From CAVSVP01 sp963731125 (lineage in GTDB: Bacteria > Pseudomonadota > Gammaproteobacteria > Competibacterales > Competibacteraceae), in NCBI GenBank assembly GCA_963731125.1, contig CAVSVP010000016.1, positions 1-64,000 of the forward strand: DNA of 64,000 nt. Reading direction: 5' to 3'. Shown piece by piece: positions 8,210 through 17,934 of this stretch (within the stretch, counting starts at the first letter, position 1; each line of letters starts with the position of its first letter). Both the position numbers and the translations under genes were made by a program. The notes below the pieces were generated by a model. That model had not been told where the DNA came from. It ran no database searches and worked only from the letters and a program-made list of their open reading frames with translations.

Positions 8210-8291
8210 ATAGCAGCAAGCGCCGGCGAAAACACCTTCCCCCTAAAACGTCTTTTGAATTTTTTTCAATAGCGATTGAATTTTTTTACAA

Positions 8292-8420
<129 letters not shown>

Positions 8421-8432
8421 AAAGACATAACA

Positions 8433-9092
8433 ATGGCACAAATTTTCCGCCCCCGGGCAAATGCACTGGCAAAGATGATCATCTTTGGGATTGTGCTCTT
8501 TAGCGCCGCTCTGGTGGGATTGGCTGTGGCCGTGGTGCGATCTTCGTATGTTACCAAAGTGGATGTCGCTCCCCAACAACCCGTGCCTTTTAGTCACGAA
8601 CACCACGTTGGCGGTTTGGGTATCGACTGCCGGTATTGCCACACCTCCGTGGAGGAGTCTTACTTTGCCGGAATTCCACCGACAGAAACCTGCATGACCT
8701 GTCACTCGCAACTCTGGACGCATGCGGAAATGCTGGCGCCCGTGCGCCAGAGCCTGGCCACCGATACTCCGCTGCGGTGGACGCGAGTCTACGATCTGCC
8801 CGACTATGTTTACTTTAATCACAGCATACATATTAACAAAGGCGTCGCCTGCGTCACCTGCCACGGCCGCGTGGACAAAATGCCTTTAATCCGTCAAGCC
8901 AATTCCCTTTACATGGGCTGGTGTCTCGAATGCCATCGGGCACCGGAAAAGTATGTCCGGCCCCGCGAGCATGTATTCGATATGGACTGGCAACCGCCCG
9001 AGAAGCAAATCACGTTGGGCAAAAAACTGGTTCATGACTATCGGATCGACACCAGCGGGCGCATTACCACCTGCTACACCTGTCATCACTAG
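8433..9092 (+). CDS. actA: ActA, pentaheme cytochrome c of alternative complex III
   Basis: The 219-residue protein has one N-terminal membrane anchor (about residues 13-35) and five CxxCH haem-binding motifs near residues 66, 87, 140, 164 and 214 (CRYCH, CMTCH, CVTCH, CLECH, CYTCH). Haem count, length and position before actB fit ActA, which carries electrons within alternative complex III, the quinol-oxidising complex that replaces cytochrome bc1. It faces the periplasm. No Shine-Dalgarno sequence is evident: ATG 8433 is preceded by AAAAAGACATAACA and, directly before that, the AACAGC repeat run. Translation or transcription of the whole operon may therefore depend on that tract. actB starts 5 bases after the stop. 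Confidence 0.93.
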   Translation: MAQIFRPRANALAKMIIFGIVLFSAALVGLAVAVVRSSYVTKVDVAPQQPVPFSHEHHVGGLGIDCRYCHTSVEESYFAGIPPTETCMTCHSQLWTHAEMLAPVRQSLATDTPLRWTRVYDLPDYVYFNHSIHINKGVACVTCHGRVDKMPLIRQANSLYMGWCLECHRAPEKYVRPREHVFDMDWQPPEKQITLGKKLVHDYRIDTSGRITTCYTCHH

Positions 9093-9097
9093 GGCTT

Positions 9098-12000
9098 ATG
9101 AAAAAGCAACCGACGGATAAACTCGACACAACTCTCCGCCATGAGGATCTGCCAGCTCGTCAGGGGAAAGATTACTGGCGCAGTCTGGAAGAACTGGCAG
9201 ATACGCCGGAATTCAGGAAACGCCTCGCTGAGGAATTTCCGCAGCTGGATTCGTTCTGGGACATGCCGGTGGACCGGCGTAGCCTGTTAAAGCTGATGGG
9301 CGCCTCTCTGGCTCTGGCCGGGATTACCGGTTGTGAGCGGCAACCCAAAGAGGAAATTGTCCCTTATGTCCGGATGCCGGAGCAGATCGTGCCCGGTCAA
9401 CCCCTTTACTTTGCAACGGCTTTAACCCGCGGCGGTTATGCGCAAGGCGTGCTGGTGGAAAGTCATTTGGGACGCCCCACCAAGGTGGAGGGCAATGAAC
9501 TGCATCCGGCCAGTCTGGGCGCTACTGATATTTTCTCTCAGGCGGGCGTGCTAAGTCTCTATGATCCCGACCGTTCCCAGCTTATCACTGAACAAGGCAA
9601 CACCCGGGGCTGGACCCGCTTTGTCACGCCATTGGTGGCAAAGCGCCAGGAATGGCAACAGCGTCAGGGAGAAGGACTCCATGTGCTGACCGAGACGGTG
9701 ACCTCACCCACGTTGGGACGCCAGTTGGAAGATCTTCTCACGGCTTTTCCCCGCGCTCGATGGCATCAATACGACCCGGTAAATCGCAACAATGTGCGCC
9801 TGGGAGCACAATTGGCTTTCGGTGATTTTCTAGAGACCCTGTTCCGCTTTGACCGCGCAAAAATAATTCTTTCCCTGGACGGCGACTTTCTGGCGGCACA
9901 GCCGGGACATGTGCGTTACGCCCATGATTTTATGGAGCGGCGCCGAGTACGGGTGGGCCATCCTGAAATGAACCGTCTCTACGTCATCGAGGCCACCCTG
10001 ACCCTGACCGGCGCCATGGCGGACCATCGCCGCGCCTTACCGGCGGGGCGCACGGAGGCTTTGACCCGCGTTCTGGCCAATAAACTTGGCGTGGCCGTGG
10101 CAACCGGTGCAGACAAGCCACCGGTGGAAGAAGCCTGGCTAAACGCCGTAGTGAAAGATTTACTGACCCACCAAGGGGAAAGCCTGGTGCTTGCGGGCGA
10201 TCATCAGCCACCCGCTGTCCACGCTTTAGTTCACGCCATCAACGAACGGCTCGGCAATATCGGCCGAACGGTGATCCACACCGAACCGGTAGAAGTCCGG
10301 CCCATTGATCAACAAGAATCCTTACGCACCCTGGTATCCGCCATGGCGGCCGGTCAAGTGGATACTCTGGTTATCCTGGGCGGAAATCCGGCCTACGATA
10401 CGCCGGCCGATGTCAACTTTACCGAACACCTCAACAAGGTGCCGCTAAGCATTCACTGGGGATTGTATTACAATGAGACCGCCAGCCACTGCCGCTGGCA
10501 TGTCCCCGCCACCCACGAATTGGAAAGCTGGGGCGACGCTCGGGCCTACGATGGCACCGTCACTCTGTTGCAACCTCTGATCGCCCCCCTATATGCCAAT
10601 AGATCGATTTATGAAATGATGGCGCTGCTGCTGGGCAATCTCAATGCCTCGGGCTATGAGGTGGTCAAGGCTTACTGGCGGGAGCGCTATCAGGGTGCGG
10701 AGTTCGAGCTATTCTGGCGCCAGGCGTTGCACGACGGACTGATTACCGACACCGCCGCCTCTCCCCGGAAAACAGCGATACACGAGGACCTGGCCCGGCT
10801 CTTGCCAAAGCCCGAGCCCTATCGCCTTGACCATCTGGAACTCCAGTTTCGCCCCGATCCTACCGTCTGGGACGGCCGTTACGCCAACAATGGCTGGCTT
10901 CAAGAACTGCCCAAGCCGCTGACCAAGCTCACCTGGGGTAATGCCGCCCTGCTGAGTCACGCCACGGCGCAGCGTTTGGCATTGGCCAACGAAGAAGTAA
11001 TCGAACTGCATTATCAGGGGCGGCGCTTACAGGCACCGGTCTGGATTGCGCCAGGCCAGGCTGAGGAAACCCTGACCCTGCACCTGGGCTATGGCCGCGA
11101 GGCGGCGGGTAAGGTAGGTAGCGGCTACGGCGTTAATGCCTATCGGCTAAGGACCCTGGATGCACCCTGGTTTAACCACGGCCTGACGATCCAAAAGCTG
11201 GAAGAACAGGTGCGCATGCCAAGTGTTATCAGTGGCTTGATGACACAGAAAAAAACCAAGCGGCGCCAGTTAGTCAGCACACAGCGTCATTATAACATCG
11301 AGGGCCGTGAACTGGTGCGGGTGATGACTCAGGAAGCATTTCGGCAAAGTCCCCACCTCAGGGGTGAGCCTCCAGAGGTCTCGCTATATCCTGAATTTCG
11401 TTATGAATCCTATGCCTGGGGCATGGTCATCGATCTTAACGCCTGCATCGGCTGCAACACCTGCGTGGTAGCCTGTCAGGCCGAAAACAATATCCCGATT
11501 GTCGGCAAGGAAGAAGTGGCCCGAGGCCGGGAGATGCATTGGCTGCGTGTCGACCGCTACTATAAAAATACCCCCGCTAACCCGGAAACCTACTTTCAGC
11601 CCGTCCCCTGCATGCAGTGTGAGAAGGCCCCCTGTGAGCCTGTCTGTCCCGTGGAAGCATCCATTCACGACGCCGAAGGTATTAATAACCAGGTCTATAA
11701 CCGCTGTATCGGCACCCGTTTCTGTGAAGCCAACTGTCCCTATAAAGTCCGACGCTTTAACTTCTTCGATTATGCGGACCGGGAATATCCCTACCAAGAG
11801 GATGATGAGGTCAACCTAATACCCGCCCAGAGAAACCCGGATGTGACGGTGCGCAGCCGGGGCGTGATGGAAAAGTGCACCTACTGCATACAGCGCATCA
11901 ATCAGGCTCGCATCACAGCCCAAAAAGAAAACCGGCGGATTCGCGACGGCGAAGTGGTCACGGCCTGTCAAGGGGCCTGCCCCACGCAAGCCATTAGCTT

Positions 12001-12145
12001 CGGTGACATCAGTGATCCTGACAACCATGTCGCAAAACTGAAAATGCAGCCCCACCACTACGTCTTGCTGGAGGAACTGAATACCCGGCCACGCACCACT
12101 TATCTGGCCAAGCTGAGAAATCCCAACCCCGAGCTCAAAGACTAA
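9098..12145 (+). CDS. actB: ActB, molybdopterin-oxidoreductase-like/iron-sulfur fusion subunit
   Basis: This 1015-residue protein joins two parts. Residues 1-750 resemble the catalytic subunit of molybdopterin oxidoreductases and have an RRSLLKLMGA Tat-like signal near residue 66. The C-terminal 250 residues are a ferredoxin-like part with cysteine clusters CIGCNTC (about 782), CMQCEKAPCEPVCP (837), CIGTRFCEANCP (869), CTYC (927) and CQGACP (956), enough for three 4Fe-4S and one 3Fe-4S centres. In known ACIII, ActB holds no molybdenum cofactor and conducts electrons through these clusters. GLTGC-like ITGC after the Tat motif may be a lipidation site. The 16-base gap to actC indicates one operon. 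Confidence 0.93.
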   Translation: MKKQPTDKLDTTLRHEDLPARQGKDYWRSLEELADTPEFRKRLAEEFPQLDSFWDMPVDRRSLLKLMGASLALAGITGCERQPKEEIVPYVRMPEQIVPGQPLYFATALTRGGYAQGVLVESHLGRPTKVEGNELHPASLGATDIFSQAGVLSLYDPDRSQLITEQGNTRGWTRFVTPLVAKRQEWQQRQGEGLHVLTETVTSPTLGRQLEDLLTAFPRARWHQYDPVNRNNVRLGAQLAFGDFLETLFRFDRAKIILSLDGDFLAAQPGHVRYAHDFMERRRVRVGHPEMNRLYVIEATLTLTGAMADHRRALPAGRTEALTRVLANKLGVAVATGADKPPVEEAWLNAVVKDLLTHQGESLVLAGDHQPPAVHALVHAINERLGNIGRTVIHTEPVEVRPIDQQESLRTLVSAMAAGQVDTLVILGGNPAYDTPADVNFTEHLNKVPLSIHWGLYYNETASHCRWHVPATHELESWGDARAYDGTVTLLQPLIAPLYANRSIYEMMALLLGNLNASGYEVVKAYWRERYQGAEFELFWRQALHDGLITDTAASPRKTAIHEDLARLLPKPEPYRLDHLELQFRPDPTVWDGRYANNGWLQELPKPLTKLTWGNAALLSHATAQRLALANEEVIELHYQGRRLQAPVWIAPGQAEETLTLHLGYGREAAGKVGSGYGVNAYRLRTLDAPWFNHGLTIQKLEEQVRMPSVISGLMTQKKTKRRQLVSTQRHYNIEGRELVRVMTQEAFRQSPHLRGEPPEVSLYPEFRYESYAWGMVIDLNACIGCNTCVVACQAENNIPIVGKEEVARGREMHWLRVDRYYKNTPANPETYFQPVPCMQCEKAPCEPVCPVEASIHDAEGINNQVYNRCIGTRFCEANCPYKVRRFNFFDYADREYPYQEDDEVNLIPAQRNPDVTVRSRGVMEKCTYCIQRINQARITAQKENRRIRDGEVVTACQGACPTQAISFGDISDPDNHVAKLKMQPHHYVLLEELNTRPRTTYLAKLRNPNPELKD

Positions 12146-12161
12146 AGGTGCTTGACCCGCT

Positions 12162-13529
12162 ATGACCAACCGCAAGCCAGACAGGGAATCCGAGTTGCCC
12201 GTGCTATTGCCCGGACAAAGCTATGATTCCATCACCCGCCATATTAGCGATATCACTCTGGGTCGCCCCACCCTGGGCTGGTGGATCGGTTTTGGCATCA
12301 GCTGTGCACTGCTCGTGGTGCTGATTATCTCCATCGGCTATTTATTTTATGCCGGCGTCGGCATCTGGGGCATTAATCGATCCGTAGTATGGGGTTATGC
12401 CATTACCAACTATGTCTGGTGGATCGGCATCGGCAATGCCGGCACCTTAATCTCCGCCATGCTGTATCTCACCCGCCAGGAATGGCGGACTTCCATCAAC
12501 CGGTTTGCCGAGGCCATGACGCTGTTCGCCGTGGCCATCGCCGGCTTGTTTCCCATCCTGCATTTAGGCCGTCCCTATCTTTTTTATTGGCTGATGCCCT
12601 ACCCCAATGTCATGGAGGTCTGGCCGCAGTCCCGCAGCCCTCTGGTGTGGGATTTTTTTGCCATCCTCAGCTATCTGATCGTCTCCCTGCTGTTTTGGTA
12701 TGCGGGCCTTATTCCCGATCTGGCCACCATCCGAGACCGAGCGAGCAGCCGGACTAAACAAGTCATTTACGGAGTTCTAGCGCTGGGCTGGCGGGGTTCG
12801 GCGCGGCACTGGCAACGCCACGAGCGGGTTTATCTGTTGTTGGCTGCCCTGGCGGTGCCGCTGGTGGTCTCGGTCCATAGCGTGGTGGGCTATGAATTCT
12901 CGGTGGGACTACTACCCAGCTGGAGCGAGACCATCTTTGCGCCCTATTTTGTGATAGGAGCCATGTTCTCCGGTTTTGCCATGGTCATCACCCTGACCAT
13001 TCTCCTACGTGCCGCCTTCAGACTGCACGCCTTTGTTACCCTCCGCCATCTGGATAACATGGCCCGCATCCTGGTCGCGGGCTCGCTGTTAATGGGCTAT
13101 TCCTACGGCATAGAAATCTTTATGGCTTGGTACAGTGGCGACCCGATCGCCTGGGAGGCGGTCATGCACAAGTTTTCCGGGCCTTACTCGCCTATTTACT
13201 GGTCCATGATCCTGTGCAATGTCGTCGTACCCCAACTGCTTTGGTTTAAGACGATACGACGCACTGTGGTTATTCTGTTTCTCATCTCCATTATGATCAA
13301 TATCGGCATGTGGCTGGAGCGTCTTGAAATTATCGTCGACGCCCTGAGCCACGGCTATCTACCCTCGGCCTGGGAAATGTATTATCCCACTTTCTGGGAC
13401 TGGGCTTTGTTGCTGGGCACGTTTGGGCTGTTTAGCACCCTGTTCTTTGTGTTCGCCCGCTTTGTTCCGCTGGTGCCCATGCACGAAATGCGCAAGCTCA
13501 TCAAGGAAAAGGAGGGTGAAATACCATGA
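12162..13529 (+). CDS. actC: ActC, NrfD-like membrane subunit of alternative complex III
   Basis: The 455-residue integral membrane protein has about ten hydrophobic helices and NrfD/PsrC-type features (NYVWWIGIGNAGTLISAMLYLTRQEW, HLGRPYLFYWLMPYPN, HSVVGYEFSV). ActC binds and oxidises the quinol and passes electrons to the ActB clusters. It starts 17 bases after actB, and its stop overlaps the actD start by four bases (ATGA). It is paired with a second NrfD-like protein (ActF), as in characterised complexes. Confidence 0.92.
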   Translation: MTNRKPDRESELPVLLPGQSYDSITRHISDITLGRPTLGWWIGFGISCALLVVLIISIGYLFYAGVGIWGINRSVVWGYAITNYVWWIGIGNAGTLISAMLYLTRQEWRTSINRFAEAMTLFAVAIAGLFPILHLGRPYLFYWLMPYPNVMEVWPQSRSPLVWDFFAILSYLIVSLLFWYAGLIPDLATIRDRASSRTKQVIYGVLALGWRGSARHWQRHERVYLLLAALAVPLVVSVHSVVGYEFSVGLLPSWSETIFAPYFVIGAMFSGFAMVITLTILLRAAFRLHAFVTLRHLDNMARILVAGSLLMGYSYGIEIFMAWYSGDPIAWEAVMHKFSGPYSPIYWSMILCNVVVPQLLWFKTIRRTVVILFLISIMINIGMWLERLEIIVDALSHGYLPSAWEMYYPTFWDWALLLGTFGLFSTLFFVFARFVPLVPMHEMRKLIKEKEGEIP

Positions 13530-14059
13530 CAGTTCCGCTCTACGGGCTGGTCGCCGAATTTTCCACGTCACAACAACTGCTGGAGGCTCTTCGCCAAGTC
13601 CGGGCTGATGGGTATCGACGTATCGATGCCCATACCCCTTTTGCCGTGGAAGGTTTGGCCGAGGCACTGCGGTTTCGGGATAACTGGTTGCCCTTTATTA
13701 TGTTGCTAGGCGGGATTCTGGGCGCCGTCCTAGCCTTTGGCCTGCAATACTATGCCTGGGTCATTGATTATCCCCTCAATTCGGGCGGCCGCCCTCTCAA
13801 CAGCTGGCCTACCTTTCTGCTGCCGACATTTGAAATCACCATCCTGAGCGCCGCCTTGGCGGGAATGATAGGCATGCTGACTCGTAACCGCCTGCCCAAG
13901 CCTTATCATTCAATATTCAATACGCCTTACTTTGAACGGGCCAGCCAGGACCGGTTTTACCTCTGCATTGAAGCGAAGGATGACCGTTTTCAGTTGGAAA
14001 CCACCCGGCAGTTTCTGTTGGATCAGCATCCGCTGAGGGTTTATGAGGTGGAACGATGA
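13526..14059 (+). CDS. actD: ActD, DUF3341-type membrane subunit
   Basis: This 177-residue protein has a soluble N-terminal region opening PLYGLVAEFSTSQQLLEALRQ and two transmembrane helices (about residues 55-80 and 95-120). It then has a cytoplasmic tail with RASQDRFYLCIEA. This is the DUF3341 pattern of ActD, a structural subunit of alternative complex III. ATGA overlaps link it to both actC and actE, implying translational coupling. Confidence 0.9.
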   Translation: MTVPLYGLVAEFSTSQQLLEALRQVRADGYRRIDAHTPFAVEGLAEALRFRDNWLPFIMLLGGILGAVLAFGLQYYAWVIDYPLNSGGRPLNSWPTFLLPTFEITILSAALAGMIGMLTRNRLPKPYHSIFNTPYFERASQDRFYLCIEAKDDRFQLETTRQFLLDQHPLRVYEVER

Positions 14060-14613
14060 ATTCGCGAACCGCGGTATTGATTGGTGCCATGGCTAACCTG
14101 TTCGCCACCCTGCCGCTGACGGGTTGCGAGCAGAATATGGTCGATCAGCCGAAATACGAGCCCTATGAAGACAGCCGGTGGTTTCCCGATCATCAGGCCG
14201 CACGCCGGCTGGTGGATGGCACGGTGGCTCGGGGCACACTCCTAGGGCCGCCACCGAATACCATACCGTTTCCCATCACCCAGGAACTGCTAAACCGCGG
14301 CCAGGAACGCTTTACTATATTCTGCTCTCCCTGTCATGGACTGGTGGGCGACGGCGAGGGCATGGTGGTTCAACGCGGTTTTCCCCAGCCGCCCTCGTTT
14401 CATCAGGAGCGCCTGCGTAAGGCATCTGATGCGCACTTTTATCATGTCATTAGCGAAGGTTACGGCGTGATGTACTCCTATGCCGCCCGGGTTCCGCCCG
14501 CCGATCGCTGGGCAATTACCGCCTATATCCGCGCCTTGCAGCTAAGCCAGCATGCCAGTCTAGCGGAAGTTCCGGCGCATGCGCCGCTGCCCAAAGCGGA
14601 GGAAAAACCGTGA
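14056..14613 (+). CDS. actE: ActE, monohaem cytochrome c lipoprotein
   Basis: The 185-residue protein has a signal peptide ending in the lipobox LTGC (Cys24), so a lipid anchor is likely. A class I cytochrome c domain follows, with CSPCH near residues 90-94 and a probable distal ligand Met in GYGVMYSYA (about residue 139). ActE is the monohaem subunit on the periplasmic side that hands electrons to the oxidase. The start overlaps actD and the stop overlaps actF, each by four bases. Confidence 0.92.
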   Translation: MNSRTAVLIGAMANLFATLPLTGCEQNMVDQPKYEPYEDSRWFPDHQAARRLVDGTVARGTLLGPPPNTIPFPITQELLNRGQERFTIFCSPCHGLVGDGEGMVVQRGFPQPPSFHQERLRKASDAHFYHVISEGYGVMYSYAARVPPADRWAITAYIRALQLSQHASLAEVPAHAPLPKAEEKP

Positions 14614-15761
14614 AAGCTATCTATCGGATGCGTTGGCTGGGATTGTTCCTAGGACTGATCGGAATGGCGCTGAACTTGCTGGGCATTTGGCTCAATCCTC
14701 CGGAATTTTTTCATTCTTATCTAGCGGCCTGTGTTTTTTGGATAGGTATTCCGGTGGGCTCGCTGGGCCTATTGATGATCTACCATGTCACCGGCGGGAG
14801 TTGGGGCGATTTCAGCCGCCCGGTATTTATGGCAACTGCTGCTTTGGTGCTGCCAATAGCCATTTTGTCTATCCCTCTGGCCTTTGGTCTGGAATACCTC
14901 TATCCCTGGATTACCCCGTCTGCGGAACTGGCCAAACATCTGGACAGGCAGACCGCCTATCTTAACGTGCCCTTTTTTCTGATCCGGTCAAGCGTGATCT
15001 TTTTGCTCTGGATTGGCCTCGCCGTTGCCCTAGGCGGCTTTCGCCGGCCTGCCGCCGGAGCCTCCAATGAACATCGTTATTACCGCTGGAGCATTGTCGG
15101 ATTAATCCTCTATACCCTGACCATCAGCGTCTTTGCCATCGACTGGATTATGTCTCTGGAACCGCGCTGGCACTCCACCAGCTTTGGCTTTCAAGCGGGC
15201 GTGGGAGCACTGGTGGGAGGATTGGCCTTTGCCATATTACTTAATGCCATTTTAGCCCGGGCAGGTGTTATTCCCGGTGATGAACAAACCCGATCCCGGT
15301 TCCAGGACCTGGGTAACCTTATGTTGGCCGGCATTATGCTATGGGCCTATCTGATGTTTAATCAATACTTGACAATCTGGTACGAAGATCTGCCTCATCA
15401 GATCCGCTGGTATTTACTGCGCCAAGAGGGCGCCTGGCCTTATATTGCGGTACTGCTGGCCGTCATTCATGTAGGGCTGCCTTTTTTTGCCCTGCTATCA
15501 CGTACCGTCAAGCGTCATCTCAGCTGGTTAGCCAGTGTAGCGATGCTGATCTTGATAGGACGTCTGCTTGATACCTATTGGCTGGTGATGCCAATGTTTC
15601 CCCGGCATTATCCCGTTTTTCTCTGGTTGGATGCGGTAACCCTTTTAGGGATAGGCGGAATATGGCTGGCAGTATTGTCTTGGCTGCTGCCGCGCCAGTT
15701 AACCGCTGCTGCGCCTCTGCAGCACACCGTGCGAGCTGAAGAGATACCTCAACATGGTTGA
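14610..15761 (+). CDS. actF: ActF, second NrfD-like membrane subunit
   Basis: The 383-residue protein has about ten predicted helices (e.g. FHSYLAACVFWIGIPVGSLGLL, FLIRSSVIFLLWIGLAVALG, FAIDWIMSLEPRWHSTSFG). The SLEP.W.ST segment and length fit ActF. It is paralogous to ActC, and in solved ACIII structures ActF lacks the working quinone site and contributes to a proposed proton path. It overlaps actE upstream by four bases and the next small gene by eight. Confidence 0.9.
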   Translation: MKAIYRMRWLGLFLGLIGMALNLLGIWLNPPEFFHSYLAACVFWIGIPVGSLGLLMIYHVTGGSWGDFSRPVFMATAALVLPIAILSIPLAFGLEYLYPWITPSAELAKHLDRQTAYLNVPFFLIRSSVIFLLWIGLAVALGGFRRPAAGASNEHRYYRWSIVGLILYTLTISVFAIDWIMSLEPRWHSTSFGFQAGVGALVGGLAFAILLNAILARAGVIPGDEQTRSRFQDLGNLMLAGIMLWAYLMFNQYLTIWYEDLPHQIRWYLLRQEGAWPYIAVLLAVIHVGLPFFALLSRTVKRHLSWLASVAMLILIGRLLDTYWLVMPMFPRHYPVFLWLDAVTLLGIGGIWLAVLSWLLPRQLTAAAPLQHTVRAEEIPQHG

Positions 15762-16152
15762 TACCACAACGCAAAAGGCGGAACAGTTGGGGCATGAGCC
15801 GTCGGATCTGCACATTACCAGAACGCTATGGGTAGCCGGCGGGCTCCTTACGGTAATTGCTATTGTGCTTGTCAGTGTCTGGATACTACTCAAGCTGTCG
15901 GATGAACCAGTGGAAAGCTTCGACCGCTCTGCGGTATCGGTTGACCAAGTCGTGTCTTCCGAACCGCGCTTACAGGTGGCGCCATCGCGAGAGCTCAATG
16001 AGTTGCTGGCCCGCAAGCGGCAAATTTTGCATAGCTATGGCTGGATTGATCGGGAGGCTGAGATTGTGCATATCCCTATTGAGCAGGCCATGCAACTGCT
16101 GGTGAAACGTAACCACACGCCATCAGACCAGAACACAGAGGCGCAGCCATGA
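15754..16152 (+). CDS. Small membrane protein of the ACIII-oxidase operon
   Basis: The 132-residue protein has one transmembrane helix (about residues 30-50). Its soluble tail includes LNELLARKRQILHSYGWIDREAEIVHIPIEQAMQLL. The YGW.D.....HIPI..AM.LL motif recurs, as remembered, in small proteins coded between ActF and Sco in other genomes, but no function is known to me. Candidate roles are an ActG-like accessory subunit or an assembly protein for the ACIII-oxidase supercomplex. It is embedded in the operon with eight- and four-base overlaps, so co-expression is very likely. Confidence 0.75.
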   Translation: MVDTTTQKAEQLGHEPSDLHITRTLWVAGGLLTVIAIVLVSVWILLKLSDEPVESFDRSAVSVDQVVSSEPRLQVAPSRELNELLARKRQILHSYGWIDREAEIVHIPIEQAMQLLVKRNHTPSDQNTEAQP

Positions 16153-16973
16153 CCAAACTCATTTTTGGATTGTGTCTTATCGTGTCAGGAGTTGCTGCGT
16201 TAGCAAAGCAGCCGAATCTTGCAGATATCGCTTTCGACCAACGCTTAAACGAAAGGGTGCCTCTGGATCTTATTTTTTACGACGAAAAGGGTCTGCCCGT
16301 GCCGCTAAAGCGGTATTTCGACGCCAAACCGGTCATCCTGATGTTTGCCTATTATCAATGTCCAAATCTCTGCGGGCTGACCCTGGAAGGCCTGGCGGAA
16401 AGCCTGCAACAGATCGGTTTTACCGCGGGTAAAGAGTTTCAGGTGGTAATCATCGGTATTGATCCCGAAGAGACACCCGTCATGGCGGCAGCTAAAGCGG
16501 CGGAACTCAAGACCCATTATCCAACCGTGGGGCTCGCGTCGGGCTGGCACTTTCTTACCGGCGATAAAACGACAATCCGGCGTGTGGCGGATAGCGTGGG
16601 ATACCGGTATGACTATGATCCGGATCTTGACCAATACATCCACGCAGCGGGTATTGTCCTGCTTACCAACACCGGCCGTATCGCCCGCTACTTCTACGGT
16701 GTGCAGTTTCCCTCCCAGGTCCTGCGGCTGAGTCTAATAGAAACGGCCAAAGAGCGCATTGGCTCCCCCATCGAGCAGGTTTTACTGTTGTGCTACGACT
16801 ACAACCCCGAGACCGGCCAATACAGCGTCGTGATCATGAAAGTACTGCGGCTGGCCAGCCTGGTTACCGTGGCAGTGCTGGGCGGTTTTTTGGGCATCAC
16901 ATGGCTCCGGGAACGGCGGCGTAAACGCGACATATCTCCTGACCATGCGCTGAGAGAGGGTGGATCGGATTAA
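16149..16973 (+). CDS. SCO1/SenC-family copper chaperone
   Basis: The 274-residue protein has a signal peptide (residues 1-19), a thioredoxin-like domain with the copper-binding CPNLC (about residues 72-76) and the partner His in YIHAAGIVLL (about residue 161). An added C-terminal membrane helix (about 228-248) is followed by a basic tail. Sco proteins deliver copper to the CuA centre of cytochrome oxidase subunit II, which is the next gene. Anchoring by a C-terminal helix differs from classic N-terminally anchored Sco and matches the Sco form found beside ACIII operons (inference). Confidence 0.88.
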   Translation: MTKLIFGLCLIVSGVAALAKQPNLADIAFDQRLNERVPLDLIFYDEKGLPVPLKRYFDAKPVILMFAYYQCPNLCGLTLEGLAESLQQIGFTAGKEFQVVIIGIDPEETPVMAAAKAAELKTHYPTVGLASGWHFLTGDKTTIRRVADSVGYRYDYDPDLDQYIHAAGIVLLTNTGRIARYFYGVQFPSQVLRLSLIETAKERIGSPIEQVLLLCYDYNPETGQYSVVIMKVLRLASLVTVAVLGGFLGITWLRERRRKRDISPDHALREGGSD

Positions 16974-16983
16974 GGAGGCAACC

Positions 16984-17934
16984 ATGGCAAATTCCTATGA
17001 AATGTTTCCTTCTGCGGCGACCACCTTTGGCAGACACGTCGACCATATTTTCTTCTCCCTGCTGGGCATCAGCAGCTTAGTACTTCTGACGCTGTTTATT
17101 GTTATGTGGGTATTTGTCATCAGGTACCGCCGGGGCGTGGAAGTACCGCGGAAAGCCACCAGTCCCAGAAACGTTAAACTGGAAGCGACCTGGACCATCA
17201 TTCCGCTGCTTATCTTTATCGGCTTGTTTGTCTGGGCGGGAGAACGCTACCTTTCCCTGCAGGCTGCGCCTGCCGATGCGCTAAAAGTCCAGGTCATTGC
17301 GAAACAGTGGATGTGGAAGTTTCAACACCCCAGCGGACAGCGGGAAATCGATCAACTGCATATCCCTCTGGGACAACCGATTGAGCTCACCATGACGAGC
17401 CAGGACGTGATCCACAGCTTTTACGTGCCCACCTTCCGGGTTAAACGGGATCTGGTTCCCGGCCGCTATACCACCGTCTGGTTTACTCCCACCAGGACCG
17501 GCCGCTACCGGCTGCTTTGCGCCGAATACTGCGGCACATCGCACTCCCAAATGCGTGGTGAAGTCTTTGTTATGCAGCCGGCTGCTTATGAGGCCTGGCT
17601 CGATAGCCGCGCAGGTGGACCCACCCTGGCCGAGGAGGGCGCCAGGCTGTTTCGCGCTCATGGTTGCAGCGGCTGTCACTTCGGCGATTCCACAGTGCGG
17701 GCTCCCTCACTGGTCGGTGTATTCGGCAGTACTGTTCCCTTACAAAACGGTGAGATCATTGTCGCCGACGAGGCTTATATCCGGGACTCTATTCTCTTGC
17801 CCAAAAAACAGGTGGTCGCCGGTTATGCTCCGGTCATGCCTACCTTTGCCGGGCAGCTTAGCGAAGAAGCTATCCTAAAACTGATTGCCTACATCCAGTC
17901 TCTTGCCTCTGCCGAGGAGAACCAAACCCCATGA
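16984..17934 (+). CDS. coxB: Cytochrome c oxidase subunit II with fused cytochrome c (caa3 type)
   Basis: ATG 16984, preceded by AAGGAGG, is chosen over an in-frame ATG 24 bases upstream. The 316 residues show two helices (about 20-45 and 65-85) and a cupredoxin domain with the CuA ligands CAEYCGTSHSQM near 178. A C-terminal cytochrome c follows, with CSGCH near 228 and a distal Met in APVMPTF. The subunit accepts electrons at the fused haem c and passes them via CuA to subunit I. It suits direct docking to ActE. The start of coxA overlaps its stop. Confidence 0.95.
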   Translation: MANSYEMFPSAATTFGRHVDHIFFSLLGISSLVLLTLFIVMWVFVIRYRRGVEVPRKATSPRNVKLEATWTIIPLLIFIGLFVWAGERYLSLQAAPADALKVQVIAKQWMWKFQHPSGQREIDQLHIPLGQPIELTMTSQDVIHSFYVPTFRVKRDLVPGRYTTVWFTPTRTGRYRLLCAEYCGTSHSQMRGEVFVMQPAAYEAWLDSRAGGPTLAEEGARLFRAHGCSGCHFGDSTVRAPSLVGVFGSTVPLQNGEIIVADEAYIRDSILLPKKQVVAGYAPVMPTFAGQLSEEAILKLIAYIQSLASAEENQTP

